From the NCBI GenBank assembly GCA_025642065.1, contig JAODUP010000152.1, positions 283,001-347,000 of the forward strand: DNA of 64,000 nt, read 5' to 3'. Within the stretch, counting starts at the first letter, position 1, and the number at the start of each line of letters is the position of its first letter. Source of the stretch: Paralvinella palmiformis. Its lineage: Eukaryota; Annelida; Polychaeta; Terebellida; Alvinellidae. A program made the position numbers and the translations under genes. The notes beneath the pieces are model-generated. The model was not told where the DNA came from and did no database searches. It worked only from the letters and a program-made list of their open reading frames with translations. Below are positions 35,249-46,559 of the stretch, in pieces.

Positions 35249-36446
35249 GTGTGAATTAGAGCCCTACATGGGTTGGGTTGACCCGTTCGGTTTAATGCAA
35301 CCCGCAGCCGTGGGTCGGGTTGAAACTGTTCTTCGGGTCACGGGTTGGATTTATGTTGTTGTCTTGTGGGTTGGGCTGTTGTCTTGTGGGTTGGGTTGGG
35401 TATGGGTTGCTTGAAACAAATTATGGGATTTATTTATTTTTCAAATCGAAAAACATGCTCATCCGCCTTCCGTTATTCAGCCACCGCCAGTGCTTACGCA
35501 ATCCGAATACATACATTGCCATATAAAATATCCCCGCTATTAATGGCACACACTCACCATGAAATGATTCTGGTAATCTGTGAATTGATTGACAAGCTGT
35601 CAAGGTCATTAGGTGGCGATCATGACTGTGTTGATAGTATGATCAGTGACAAGGCGAACTTTAAACCAGATCCCGAAGTTGGCATAAAAATGAGATTAAA
35701 CTGTACATTAGAAATAAACCATCCCACCCGTCACAGAATTGGTCCAGTATGTGTTTATATAGCTAACAATCCATCTCCAGTTTGAACAGTTCAAAAGGAA
35801 CATGTTATAATAGCAGTAGGTAGTTAATGTCTGGGACTCAACTGAGAGGTGATGTGTTAGTATAGCTGTTAATTAGTAAGTAGTTTGACTAGTAAAAATA
35901 TTTACCTGTACTCCTGATCGTTATGTTTAAGTGCTATCAAGCAACACATGTATTGTTATATAAGATATGAGTAAAACTGCGGGACATTTGTTACTATTGG
36001 ATATTAGTAGATATTGTGTTTCATTGAAGACATTTATTGTATTCTATCTGATTAAAGGCACTCTTATGTTTTGACTAGCAGTGATTTTATTTTAACTATT
36101 GCTACTGTTAACCATACTGCCAAACATAGGGCTAGCTAACTAAATAGTCACTATAAGATATGACAGGATTTTAATATAAAAATGTGAATAAGTTACAGTG
36201 GAAACGTTTAGTTAGTTTTTCAATAAACTATCTTAATAACAGGAATTTTGTATGTTTCGGGTTCGGACTCCATTCTTGTGGGTTGGGTTGGATATAGGTT
36301 ATAGTATTGTGTGTTGGGTTGGGCCCTGGGTTCAATATAATTTTTAGAATGGGTTCGGGTTGAGATTTTTGGGTTGGGTGTGGGTGGAGTAGTTGCCGGT
36401 TGGGTTGGGTATGGGTTCAGATTGGGTGCAGGGCTCTAGTATGAAT
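35249..36446. mobile_element. Non-autonomous hAT-like DNA transposon with TSD
   Basis: The element spans 35257-36438 (1182 bp). It begins TAGAGCCCTACA and ends TGCAGGGCTCTA, a 12-bp terminal inverted repeat with one mismatch. An 8-bp target-site duplication flanks it: GTGTGAAT (35249-35256) and GTATGAAT (36439-36446), 7 of 8 identical. An 8-bp TSD and CAGGG-type ends are the hAT hallmark. Subterminal regions (35268-35415 and 36250-36430) are packed with GGGTTGGG motifs. The only sizeable internal frame (35345-35785) shows no transposase motif, so it must have relied on a helper in trans. The old-looking TSD mismatch suggests it is no longer moving. Confidence 0.75.
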
Positions 36447-37180
36447 CTCCATTAATGGTGGATTTAATCTTGTGTTTAAATATTTTATAACATTAATAAA
36501 ATCCACAATTATTCTACATAGGTGGCAGCACCGTTTTAACGATATCTGGGGTGTACAACGAGCAGCCACTGATGATCGCCCATAAGCTGGCACTGCGATG
36601 AAATCAGAGCTCAACAAAACTTGCTTCTTTCTCATTCAAATCAATTCGACACCATTCATGTAGGACACAAGTTAATCAATAGACTGTACCGAACAAATTA
36701 TTTATGTCTAGTATGTCATTACACTGAGAAAAATTTATTTTATATGCCCAGGAACACAATCATGACAGCGAAGGCCACGTCTGACTTAGCCATTTTCTTG
36801 TTTTGTTTACGTTTTTCTGTGGATGTTTGAGCCATTGGATGGTTGGATTTGGATAATTAAATACACATTTTATGAATAAATCAAGTCAGCCCTAGCCACT
36901 TCAGACATAGATAAAATATGTCTTGTTGTTTATTTAATCATAATTCTTGTTTGAAGTTTGGCCTTTTTTCATAAAGAAAGTTGACCGGCACCTTGAACAC
37001 GTGGGATTAGGTCACGTAGCACATAGCACATATTTCACCGGGAGCATCTCGTCCTTAGAATGTTAAATCTACCAAATGATATCTTACATAGCGCAGTTTT
37101 TGGATCATAAAACCTGGTACAAGTAGATGTGAATTGTTTTCATGTGTGGTTTGATTACATAATTGGATCGTTTCTAGTGC
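36447..37180. other. Intergenic, nothing recognised
   Basis: Open frames of about 70 codons at 36417-36635 (minus) and 36621-36830 (plus) have no visible motif. No repeat structure stands out. Confidence 0.45.
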
Positions 37181-37189
37181 TCTATCGCC

Positions 37190-37331
37190 TGTGTATAGTT
37201 GTACTCATACTAGAGTATTTTGAAACGTACTCATATTTGTGCTTGAGTGCATTGATAAAATAAGTTCTCGTACTTGTACTTATCAAAACTATGTCCTCGA
37301 GTACTTTCAGATGTAATTGGCCCCAACCCTG
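37190..37331. mobile_element. Terminal fragment of a hAT-like transposon
   Basis: Repeated GTACT/GAGTAC words lead to GGCCCCAACCCTG at 37319-37331. The reverse complement, CAGGGTTGGGGCC, is a typical hAT terminus, and subterminal GTACTC repeats are also typical. The opposite end was not found upstream, so this is probably a truncated relic. Confidence 0.45.
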
Positions 37332-38342
37332 GTAGCATGTATAATGTCATCAATGGTAGTGTCCTTTTATATGTTTGTATATATGTAATTTGTCATGCAT
37401 ATATGATGTATACTTTTTCACCAAATAAAATGAAATGAAATCAACATATGTACTTTGTTTAATGTCCAACTGTACCTACAGTAGATATGTAAATACAACG
37501 TGTATTATACTAGAGTCTATAGATCCATGCACATGCCCAGGGAATGTACATTTAAAATTTAAATAACTTTTGTCATTTGAACGCGTTGTGGAATACATGA
37601 CCCCGGGTGTTGTTTGCAACGATAGCCATGTCGTCATGACGACGAATCCAAACACTCACTCGGCCTGCATGAGGAATGACGGTAAATGTAAACTTTTCAG
37701 ACTACTTTTTCTCCCGTTTTTCAAACAAAGACGAACAAATAAATGACACTACATATTTCTACAAGATTTGGTATTACGAACAACACAAATTATTACACTT
37801 GTCACTGTATATTTGGCAGGGTTCAGAAGATTAAACTCGGTTCATGGGCGAGCGCCATGCTCTGACTAGAGCCGGTGAATCTTGAAAAGCAGATGGCGAT
37901 ATATCAATTTGTTATGCTTCTTATCCATGTAAAATCATGAAAATACATTTAATATTTACATTTAAGTAGTATGTATGCAATTCTGTGAACTTCTTCCTCG
38001 ATCATAAACAAAACAAAGCAAAATTAAGTTCAGTTGGAACTCCGCAATCGATTTGACTGTAATTTGTGATCCTGATAGCATTGTGAGATCGTGTACACCC
38101 CGAATCAGCACCATCTGGCGAGTTAAATTGGGTATTTGGCAAGGGGCCTATTAATTCTAACGTATTGACTCAGGACATTTATTTTAACAAACCAAGATGA
38201 TGTTAATGTAATTTCATCAAACAACTCAATGGGTACACATTACTGTAAATAATATTCGTTTACAAGTGTGCTGTATACTACAGCATAATAATAAACTGAC
38301 TGGTGCTGCTAGTGCTGGGATCGTGTCAGTTTGACGGCTCAA
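37332..38342. other. Intergenic; one 14-bp palindrome
   Basis: Contains the perfect palindrome GTCGTCATGACGAC near 37631-37644. No gene recognised. Confidence 0.45.
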
Positions 38343-38545
38343 GGCGGATTTGGAACAAACCACTATTCCCAAAAGGGTGTGTGAATTAGGCTAGGGCTTG
38401 GATTATAGTTATAGTAATACGCGCTGACCTTATTGTTATAGTTAATACGTTTTATACAAGTAAATATGGCTCCCAATGTTACTGCCATGCAGCGGCAACT
38501 ACCAAGTACCTCCACTTTGGAAAAGTGGTTTAGTCCAAATCCGCC
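38343..38545. mobile_element. MITE-like element with about 31-bp inverted ends
   Basis: Left end GGCGGATTTGGAACAAACCA (38343 onward) matches the reverse complement of the right end, which begins GGCGGATTTGGACTAAACCA and finishes at 38545. About 27 of 31 positions agree, with one indel. The spacing of about 200 bp and absence of coding capacity fit a miniature inverted-repeat transposon. I found no convincing target-site duplication and cannot name the superfamily. Confidence 0.6.
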
Positions 38546-39064
38546 GGTGCGCGGGTCGCTGCACACCTGTCTCTACTTTAAATATTAAAAATTAATTTTC
38601 AGAATACTTGGTTTGAATCTACATGTTATATTTTTAAGCACGAATAGTTAGTAGTACCATAATCAATTATTACATACAAATAATAGTAGCTTAATGTTAG
38701 GCAATTGGTAGTTAAAGTTGAACCATTTAACATTGAAAAGGCGGCTTATTGCTAGAGGCTTGGCTGCTCGGTGGCTTCAAAATAACACTGACGCCCGCTA
38801 TCCAGTCTTTAATATAGGTCAGTGACCTCCACACGACCTCTACATAACTGTAATGCTAGCTGCCGGATTCCTGTGTTTGCCAGCAATTGACGCCACAGCA
38901 GCCCCCATTCAATTGTGTGTACAGAAATGTTGAAAACAGAAAGTACAAAGAACTCTAGCCTGTAAGAGGAAGGGTCTTCATCACGAGGACCTATGACACC
39001 ATGTGGTGAAAGCCGTAAGAATACGGAAGCTACAGGGCTGAGCACCCTTCTTTCGAACGAGCAC

Positions 39065-39843
39065 ATTCATATGTGAACATGGAATGTGAGAACCATGTAC
39101 CAGACAGGAAAGACGGCACAAATAACAGCGGAAATTACCTAATAGAAGCTTACACTTCTGGGCATCAGTGAAACAAGATGGACACAGAAGGAGTAGCATT
39201 CAGGCTATCAAGAGTGGCACATAGGGCATCTATAGGATGGGAAGCGCATCATCACAGCATCCTTCAGAACACAGAAAAAGAAAATCAAGGTGAAAGTCAT
39301 CCAATGGTATGCACCAGCAAATGACAGTGATGAAGAAACCAAAGACCAGTTCTACAGCAGGCCACAAAACATCCTGAGAAAAGGATGTGATCATCCTCAT
39401 GGGAGATTTCAATGCCAAGATTGGAACAGACAACAACGGATATGAAGAAGTGATGGGAACCCAGGGTGTAGGAGAGATGAACGAAAACGAAGAGAGATTT
39501 GCGGACACATGCGCACTGAACAACACTACCATTGGGGATAGCATATTTACACATAAAAGGATACACAAGACCACATGGGTATCAGCTGATCATTTGACAG
39601 AAAACCAGAGATCATATTTGCATAGAAAAGAGATTTAGGAGGTCACTTGAAGATGTGAGAGTGAAGAGAGGAGCATATGTGGCATTTGACCACAACTTGC
39701 TGATTGCCAGACTTAAACTCAAGCTGAAGAAAACCTGGATGGGGACAGCAACTAACAGACGAAAGTACAATGTCGTCCTTCTGAAAGATTCACAGACAAG
39801 AACGGAATACAAGCTGAACCTTGCTAATAAATTTCAAGTGTGA
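39065..39843 (+). mobile_element. RTE-like LINE, endonuclease fragment
   Basis: Shifted plus-strand frames give TWNVRTMYQTGKTAQI (start of the endonuclease), then an open frame 39387-39638 with LMGDFNAKIG (intact GDFN catalytic box), GVGEMNENEERFADTCALNN and HKRIHKTTWVSAD, and finally DVRVKRGAYVAFDHNLL (39645-39710), whose Asp-His pair corresponds to the usual SDH box. This order is typical of the RTE/CFDP2-like endonucleases common in mollusc and flatworm genomes. RT is absent; the fragment ends near 39843. Confidence 0.78.
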
Positions 39844-39844
39844 A

Positions 39845-40690
39845 GAAGAAGAATCAGACCTGAATAGCATGTGGCCGATTTCGTACTGTGGTATTTTGTC
39901 CTATGAGATATGGTCTCGGATTCTTTTAAACTATGATACTTTTTCTGATGGAAGATATATCTCTAATGTACGCGTTTGTATAGTTTTCTAAATCGTTTGG
40001 TGACGATGGGAATATGAATTAGTATTTTCGAGCTAATATAACCTTTTGCACTGAAATGGGAAAATCATCGGATTAAGACGTACTTGTATATAAGGTATAT
40101 AAGATGTGTTGGTTGACATTCAGGTAGGAGAAGCAGTAGTTAAAATGATCATCTGAGCTTAAGTTGTGATGCAACATCTCCTGATGGGGCAACATATAAA
40201 TGAGATGCACGTTAACTTGGTGAATGTGCCACCCCTTAAAGAAAGTAGTAAAAAGAACATAATATCTTATACAGCATGCTTTCATCATAATCAGATGGAG
40301 CGCCACCAGTTAATGATCAGACTCACTGACAATGAGATACCCTGCTTTCATTATTAGCTATCGAGTCAGGACCGAGATGTTCTGGCCATCCTCGTGACCT
40401 TACCTGCACCTGTACTCAACCTAACTACTACTAGCTCGCTCGATTGTCTTTTCATTTACATACATTATAAATCTGACAGTTCGATAAATGCTTCTTGTTA
40501 TAACAGGAGAAAACAATCTTCTTAGGGAAACTTTCTTTAGTCATTTGAGTACCAATAAGATTCAATTAACCAATACTTTAAACTGGATTATTTCACATGT
40601 GGTTGATCGTGTTCACATTTTTACACTATTTTTAATTCGTGTGAGCATATAATTTGTATTATTCCTGAAAATGTGAACTGTTTTTTAATA
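39845..40690. other. Intergenic, nothing recognised
   Basis: AT-rich with short frames only; no repeat or gene recognised. Confidence 0.45.
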
Positions 40691-40699
40691 GAATAAATT

Positions 40700-40910
40700 A
40701 TAAGAATAACCTAAAATCTAAAAACACACTTGTTCTTGGTTACTTTTAGAGATAAATAATAATTATCTTTTTAAAGCTTATAGTTTTTTTAGACATATTA
40801 TTTGGGGTTTTATTATATTACGTATTATTTGTATATTGCATTTGAATGGCTCCTGCTAGTAGGGGTGCTTTATTAAATGTACATTATTATTATTATTATT
40901 ATTATTACTG
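40700..40910 (+). mobile_element. LINE family A 3' tail
   Basis: A copy of the terminal block seen at 10.5 and 57.9 kb: ATTATTTGTA, GAATGGCTCCTGCTAGTA, GCTTTATTAAAT and (ATT)n. The stem is eroded here (TTGCAT/GGTGCT). Confidence 0.7.
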
Positions 40911-40965
40911 TTGGTGGTGGTGGTGGTGGTGCTGGTGGTGGTGGTGGTGGTGGTGGTGGTGGTGG

Positions 40966-40996
<31 letters not shown>

Positions 40997-41000
40997 GGTG
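40911..41000. repeat. (GGT)n trinucleotide array
   Basis: About 90 bp of (TGG)n with two GCTGG variants, directly following the LINE (ATT)n tail. It translates to poly-Trp in one frame, which is not a protein. Confidence 0.97.
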
Positions 41001-41044
41001 TTTGTTCATGAAACATTCGGGAACAAAATCGCCATACCTAGCGT

Positions 41045-41310
41045 GTATTTAGCCAGCGAGTAGTAGACCCCTGGAATGGATTACCTGAGGCAGTTGTCAT
41101 GGCACCCTTACTGAATGCATTCAACAATAGGCTAGACAGACACTGGGCAAACCACTAAAATCTATATCACCACCAAAACTAGTTTAAAAAAAGGTATTAT
41201 GGCTTAACCAACCTATACCCAGCATTAGCTTAATAAGCGCAAGAAACATATATGTATAAGGTGGGCTATAAAGGATATCACCTACTAGAGCCCAAATGTC
41301 GTCAATCAAG
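41045..41310 (+). mobile_element. LINE C-terminus (family E)
   Basis: An uninterrupted frame at about 41045-41157 encodes VFSQRVVDPWNGLPEAVV, then LNAFNNRLDRHWANH and a stop. This is the standard end of CR1/Jockey-type RT proteins (aromatic-Ser-x-Arg-Val-Val-x-x-Trp-Asn-x-Leu-Pro). The 3' UTR probably runs to about 41300. It differs from families A-D. Confidence 0.72.
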
Positions 41311-42474
41311 TATCTTCAACGGAAAATCACGTGGCAGGCAGTCTTACACGTAGCAAGGCTAAATTTAATATGGCGCCAGTGAAATATTTCCCTTCAATGC
41401 ATGGCGTGCGGTTAGCCTAGGTATCGAAATATTACGAAATACTACCTATATAACTAGGTATTAGAACAATGGTTTTGCTTGCGGCATGTGATATACAATA
41501 ATACAACTTTATTTTTACTCCCCAATCCGTATCCGAATTAGATAAAATAATGCTATTTCTGATAACTTTTTAACACTGTGGCTCCCATTTTATATATCTA
41601 CGTGGTAATAATAAAGATTTGTTTTATTAACGGTGATATCATTGTGACTTTCCTTATATCATAAAATAAATATTATCAGAAATCATCACGACACGTACTA
41701 CAGAAGGATAATGTATGTAATTTCTAATGTTGGATTCAAATTATTCGTTTACTTATCGCCTTCCATCTGCCTTAATGCCTAACAAAAGTTGTCATTTTCA
41801 TAACTAAGCATTGCCTTAACATTATAAATGAAATCCAATAAGCGCTTGCCTTAGAATATAGTCAGTATATGCTATCAATGTTAAACACTTATAAATTCTT
41901 GTGTATGAAACCTTTGTTCTGGAATCAAATGGAAAGTGTGGCGTTTAAAGAGACATGTTGATGGAGTTCAGTTGAGTGCTGTTCATATATTGGACATATG
42001 GCTGAGGGGCACTTTAAAGATTTGTAAAAGATGTTGAAAGAGAGCCTAGTGGGTAAGAATATGGGGCTGGCAAGGTTTTTCACGCCAAATATGCTATCTA
42101 TTGTAAATTCTATGACAATCAATTGCCTCAAACAATAGAAAACACGTACTTCTCGTTGTGATAACCTAAACCGAAATAAAATAAATATGACCATCAATGG
42201 TCTTAGACAATGCACAAACCGAAACGTGAATCAAATCAAATAAAGTAGAAACCTTTCGCAAAAATGTCTAAGTTTTGAAATGTAAAATACGTCGAGTTAA
42301 AACTCAAAGCATCAAATAACTATTGCTATGTTCCCCGAGACTCAAAGCATCATAAAATAATATTATCTCAGCAAGTCTGAACAGAACAATATTTGCTGTA
42401 GATTATAAATTTCGGGTAACTTTTATAACAACCTAAAATTTAATATTAAGACAATGTATCATGATATCACTACC

Positions 42475-42479
<5 letters not shown>

Positions 42480-42522
<43 letters not shown>
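42480..42522. repeat. (AT)n microsatellite
   Basis: About 40 bp of (AT)n. Confidence 0.93.
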
Positions 42523-42524
<2 letters not shown>

Positions 42525-43811
42525 ACTATTTTGTACAATGTAATTAGTTTCATTTAATTAAGTAAATAGTGAATAAAAACTGCTTGGTTGTAATAAAATA
42601 AGCCATTTGGTTTTGTATTACGAGGTTAATGTATCTGAAAGATACTGAGAGTTATCTGTATTTCTAAGGCGAGATTCTGCGTCAAATAAGATGCACAAAT
42701 AAAACCAAAAACAACACACAGCTACTTGAAACATAACACCAAGGAGTGAATAAAGCTATTCCTCCCGAAAATTCCTATAATTCTGAGATAAATCATGTTA
42801 TTGTATCTTTCCTATACAGCAGACACTAATGTATAAAGCTACCTTTGAGATCGATAAGTACTATTTCGGTGGGCATGTGGTCTGTTATATTTGTTAGTAT
42901 TACCTCAGACACTGATGGTGGACATATTATGATGGTAATTTGACTTTCTTACCTGGGATATTAATCATGAATAAATCTATTAAGAGCTACGATATTGGGA
43001 GATCTACTTATCACGTGACACAGTTCTATAATAGGGCACCACAACCACCACTAAGGTATGACTTATGTTATATACATATTAATGCATCCCTCTATCGCCT
43101 TGATAATAGTACTATCGCAAATGGCAATTTCTTTATATATTACAATAAATTCGATGTTTTAATTTTGCAGAATAAACAAAGAGCGTGAGTGAAGTGTCCA
43201 TCGATATTCAGGTGTTAAATTGCATTTATATATAATAATTATCTCAATAAAATATTCATTAATTGCCGAACAATTATGGCTCTAATAAGTTTTATATACA
43301 ATTAATTCATTTTTTTAATCAGAATAATTTCATAAAGCTAGAATAACTAAATTGGAAGTATCAACAAACAGTAAAATTGGTTGTAGAATTTATGAGGATT
43401 TACGAAAGTCTGTGTACTAATTCGATGACAATGGCAATTAAGCTTTAGCGATAGTTGTTTTTTTTAATCTTCAGTACATTTATTTATTGTCAATTATATT
43501 AGATTAACAACTTGTACAATTCATTTCTTTTACATATTTATCAGATAAGTGTTATTTCATATCCTACAGCGTTTATATCTCAGAGATCAATTTGGCCCAT
43601 AATTGATTTAATGAACAATAATGAATCATAGACTGAAGTCTTGTATTATTTTATGTGTGTCTGTTTAGATAGTCTCGATATTATAGCGGTATGTCTTTAT
43701 GGGGCTTTTGGTTGCGTGTGAAAGTTGCTTATCAAAATAATGGTTACACATTTAATGGCTTAAATTTGGTGTACGCGAGTGAGTGAATGAGTGAGTGAAT
43801 GAATGAATGGA

Positions 43812-43857
43812 TCAGCCAGTCAGTCAGTCAGTCAGTCAGTCAGTCAGTCAGTCAGTG
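43812..43857. repeat. (CAGT)n microsatellite
   Basis: About eleven copies of CAGT, preceded by degenerate GTGA/GAAT repeats. Confidence 0.95.
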
Positions 43858-43983
43858 ATTTGAAAGTATGACAGCATTTATTCCTTTGGTAATTATGACA
43901 GTAGTATGGCATTGATCTAGCTAGTCATCATTTATTACAGACTCTTGTTTGCAATCCAAGAGAGGGTGGGCTAGGGAAATGTG

Positions 43984-44040
43984 GGTGTGCGCGCGCGCGC
44001 CCGCGCACGTGCATGCGTGCGTGCGTGCGTGCGTGCGTGT
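43984..44040. repeat. GC/GTGC alternating tract
   Basis: GTGTGCGCGCGCGCGCCCGCGC followed by (GTGC)n. Alternating purine-pyrimidine sequence in an AT-rich background. Confidence 0.93.
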
Positions 44041-44230
44041 GAGGGGATTCTGTTACGGTCCATTTCTGCTGTTCAAGGAATTATCTTAAGATATGAGATT
44101 ACAATAAATAATATCGTAATTGACTTTAAACCTGTGGACGTTCCACTAAATGACAGCCATTTATAGGCATCGTGAGAGATAGGATGTAAACAGGCGTTAA
44201 CATTATACGAAAGAAGTGACATGGATGTCT

Positions 44231-44306
44231 ACAAGCAAGAACATATATTACAAGCAAGAACATAGATTACAAGCAAGAACATAGATTACAAGTAAGAACA
44301 TTGCTT
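44231..44306. repeat. 19-bp tandem repeat, four copies
   Basis: Four units of ACAAGCAAGAACATAGATT; the first and last carry a few substitutions. Confidence 0.93.
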
Positions 44307-45489
44307 AGAATTATGTCTAAGTCAAGTGGACAATAAATGATTTAATATTAACTCCTTCGTTTGTATATTGTGTCATAGATGTGATGCATCTTTCATCCTA
44401 TATGGATATAGTTAATATAGAATGGGATGATGTTAAAAGGTCTTATCTAGATCATCAGACAATCAAACTAAAGACATGCAATATTCCTGTTACAATATTA
44501 ATGTTGACATAACCTGAGTAACATGGCTTTGATAATAGACTTTCGATACTAACTTCGATCAATTAGAGATTCATTATAATTATTTTTTAAACAGTGTTTT
44601 TCTCCTTTAAACGTAAGGTACTGTTGCTGCTGAATCTAACTCTAAATCAGACACCTGAAGTTAATAAGAAGTTACTGATATCGTTATATATCTTTCTATT
44701 TTACAACGTTTTCTTCATCATAAAATGAGTTATAAATTGTTCCCGTTTGTGCACAAACAAATAGTCTTCGTCATAAGAAAACCAAATGCGATAGCAAAAT
44801 GTTCCTAGGTGTTTAAATGCATTTCTTCAAATATATGTTTTGTGACGTTGTATATTCTCGGTAGCGAACTACTTGTTTATGTCAGCATACAGCCAAACAT
44901 CATAATGGGAGCTATATTCCACATGATAACTAAAACAAACAACAGCCTGGGAAATGATAAATCTGACATCATTCAAATTGCTATAATTAAACAAATTTCA
45001 AAATGGGAATAACTATTCCTTCTTTAGATTCTAGTTAAACTATGATTTCTTATAATAAATTAAAGGCTACTTTCATTAAAATCTTTTCCTTGAAAATAAT
45101 ACTCGGTGTATTTTCATCTAGGTGCATACATGACACTGGGCGACGTTTATAATGTTAGGATGACTCTTTATTGCAATTTGTATTTTCTATGAGTATAATC
45201 GACATTTAAAGAGCGCTGACGTAGTAAAGCTGAAATTTAGTATTCGGTGAAACAATCAATTGGATATTACCTAAACATGTTACCTCGCTTTGTAATATAA
45301 GGGAAACGCCTGCATTACCACTTACCTTTCGTTAATAACATAAGTATTATAAAATAATGAAAGCAGAAGAAAAATAAAATGTATAAGTACCTTTAATAAA
45401 ATCATACCTAGTTTGAGGTTGTTAATCTACCTATTGCTTATTATCACTGATTTATAATATGACCAGGTAATATATGTCTCTATTATCTT

Positions 45490-45790
45490 ATTATCTCAGT
45501 AAATTATATTGTCTGTGTTTTTCGTTGGCCATTGTTCACATGACGACTAATGTCATCATTTCTTTGCGAGGTTTGTATGACGTTATAACATCAGATAGCA
45601 CCAACCAATATACATGTAACACCAAGAGACAATGATGTTAATGCCATTAGTATCCATAATTATTCATTCAGTACAACGGAGATAAGATAAAATACTCTTC
45701 CACGGAGAAATATCGTTAGTCCCAGAATCATCAGGAGCAGTTGTATCTTGTAGGGATATGTTTGATCGATTCCACGATAGTACGTTACGC
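45490..45790 (-). pseudogene. Two-helix membrane protein, copy 3, pseudogene
   Basis: Aligns with copy 2 (11835-12116) over its whole length. The start ATG-GAT is GTG-GAA, a 1-bp deletion follows within the first eight codons, a Gln codon in the inter-helix loop has become TAA, and the Trp of the IWCYY motif has become TGA. The core ISLSLGVTCILVGAI-like segment is still readable. Copies 2 and 3 share more flanking sequence than either does with copy 1 (for example ACCTTTAATAAAAT downstream), so they diverged last. The splice-acceptor-like tract and promoter block persist. Confidence 0.75.
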
Positions 45791-46217
45791 AACAAACAGC
45801 TTATTGGTGTTAATAAGTATTAAATATAGATGTCAGCTTGCAAGAGAGGATGTTACTCTGTAACACTGCTTTCCTGCGAGAAGAAAATTGTGTAACAAAT
45901 TCGATATTCTGATATTCTTCCACATTGATACGCAGTCACTGGAAGCCAAACAATTTGTTTTAATCTATACACAATTGTATTCGGGCAATTGTATATATAA
46001 CAATGTAATCAATAACCAACAGCTTCTTGTTACTTGGTTGTGTATTTCACTAAACAGAAATGCATATTACCCGTGTTAACTGTTCATTCAGCTATTTACC
46101 CGATAACAGAAAAGATGTCTGATCCATATATGTCACGTGATTGTATCAAAAACAAACATATACAATCGTATATTCATTCACGCCTTCTGGTACAACAAAG
46201 CGAACGTTATAATGGGC

Positions 46218-46450
46218 TTTATGATCACTAGCTGACACTGAAAGTGCCATTTAGATTACCGACATCCGGGTCGTAAAGAGCAACTTCCGCTGTGTGTATT
46301 AGAGATTCGTCTAGCTTTTGGGGACGGAAAATATATTCTACAGCCAGATATATAATACCGAACGATATCGCTCCTTTATTGACTTATATACGGGGACACA
46401 TCGTTGACTTTAATTCGTTAAGAATATGGTCACCATTGACTTCTTTATCG
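46218..46450 (-). promoter_or_regulatory. Conserved upstream block of copy 3 (ETS-like cores)
   Basis: GAAAGTGCCATTTAG, CATCCGGGTCG, CAACTTCCGCTGTGTGTATT and CGTTAAGAATA match the equivalent parts of the copy-1 and copy-2 blocks. The ETS-like core is partly altered (TGAAAGTG where copy 1 has CCGGAAGTG). Confidence 0.45.
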
Positions 46451-46559
46451 GATTGTAAATGGGGGATTATAGATATAATTTAGAAGACTTTATTGTATGT
46501 TAACACCACACCATTCTGCTTATCCCTTTCTGTTTATATTTAACGTGTTAACGAGAACT

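Larger units (their letters stand above)
41311..45480. other. Gene-free stretch with simple repeats
   Basis: No gene or transposon recognised. Microsatellites and a short tandem repeat are listed separately. Confidence 0.5.

Noticed and set aside
35345..35785. Transposase gene inside the hAT-like element
   Set aside because: No RNase-H-like catalytic motif, zinc finger or C-terminal dimerisation signature of hAT transposases is visible.
35268..36430. Interstitial telomeric repeats because of GGGTTGGG clusters
   Set aside because: The unit is irregular rather than (TTAGGG)n, and the clusters lie just inside the ends of a transposon.
40846..41052. Poly-Trp/poly-Tyr protein
   Set aside because: Translation of (GGT)n and (ATT)n arrays.
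46285..46310. Peptide MCIRDS, which often marks transposase-adapter contamination in assemblies
   Set aside because: The DNA (TGTGTATTAGAGATTC) does not match the adapter, and the same words occur in the homologous block of copy 2.
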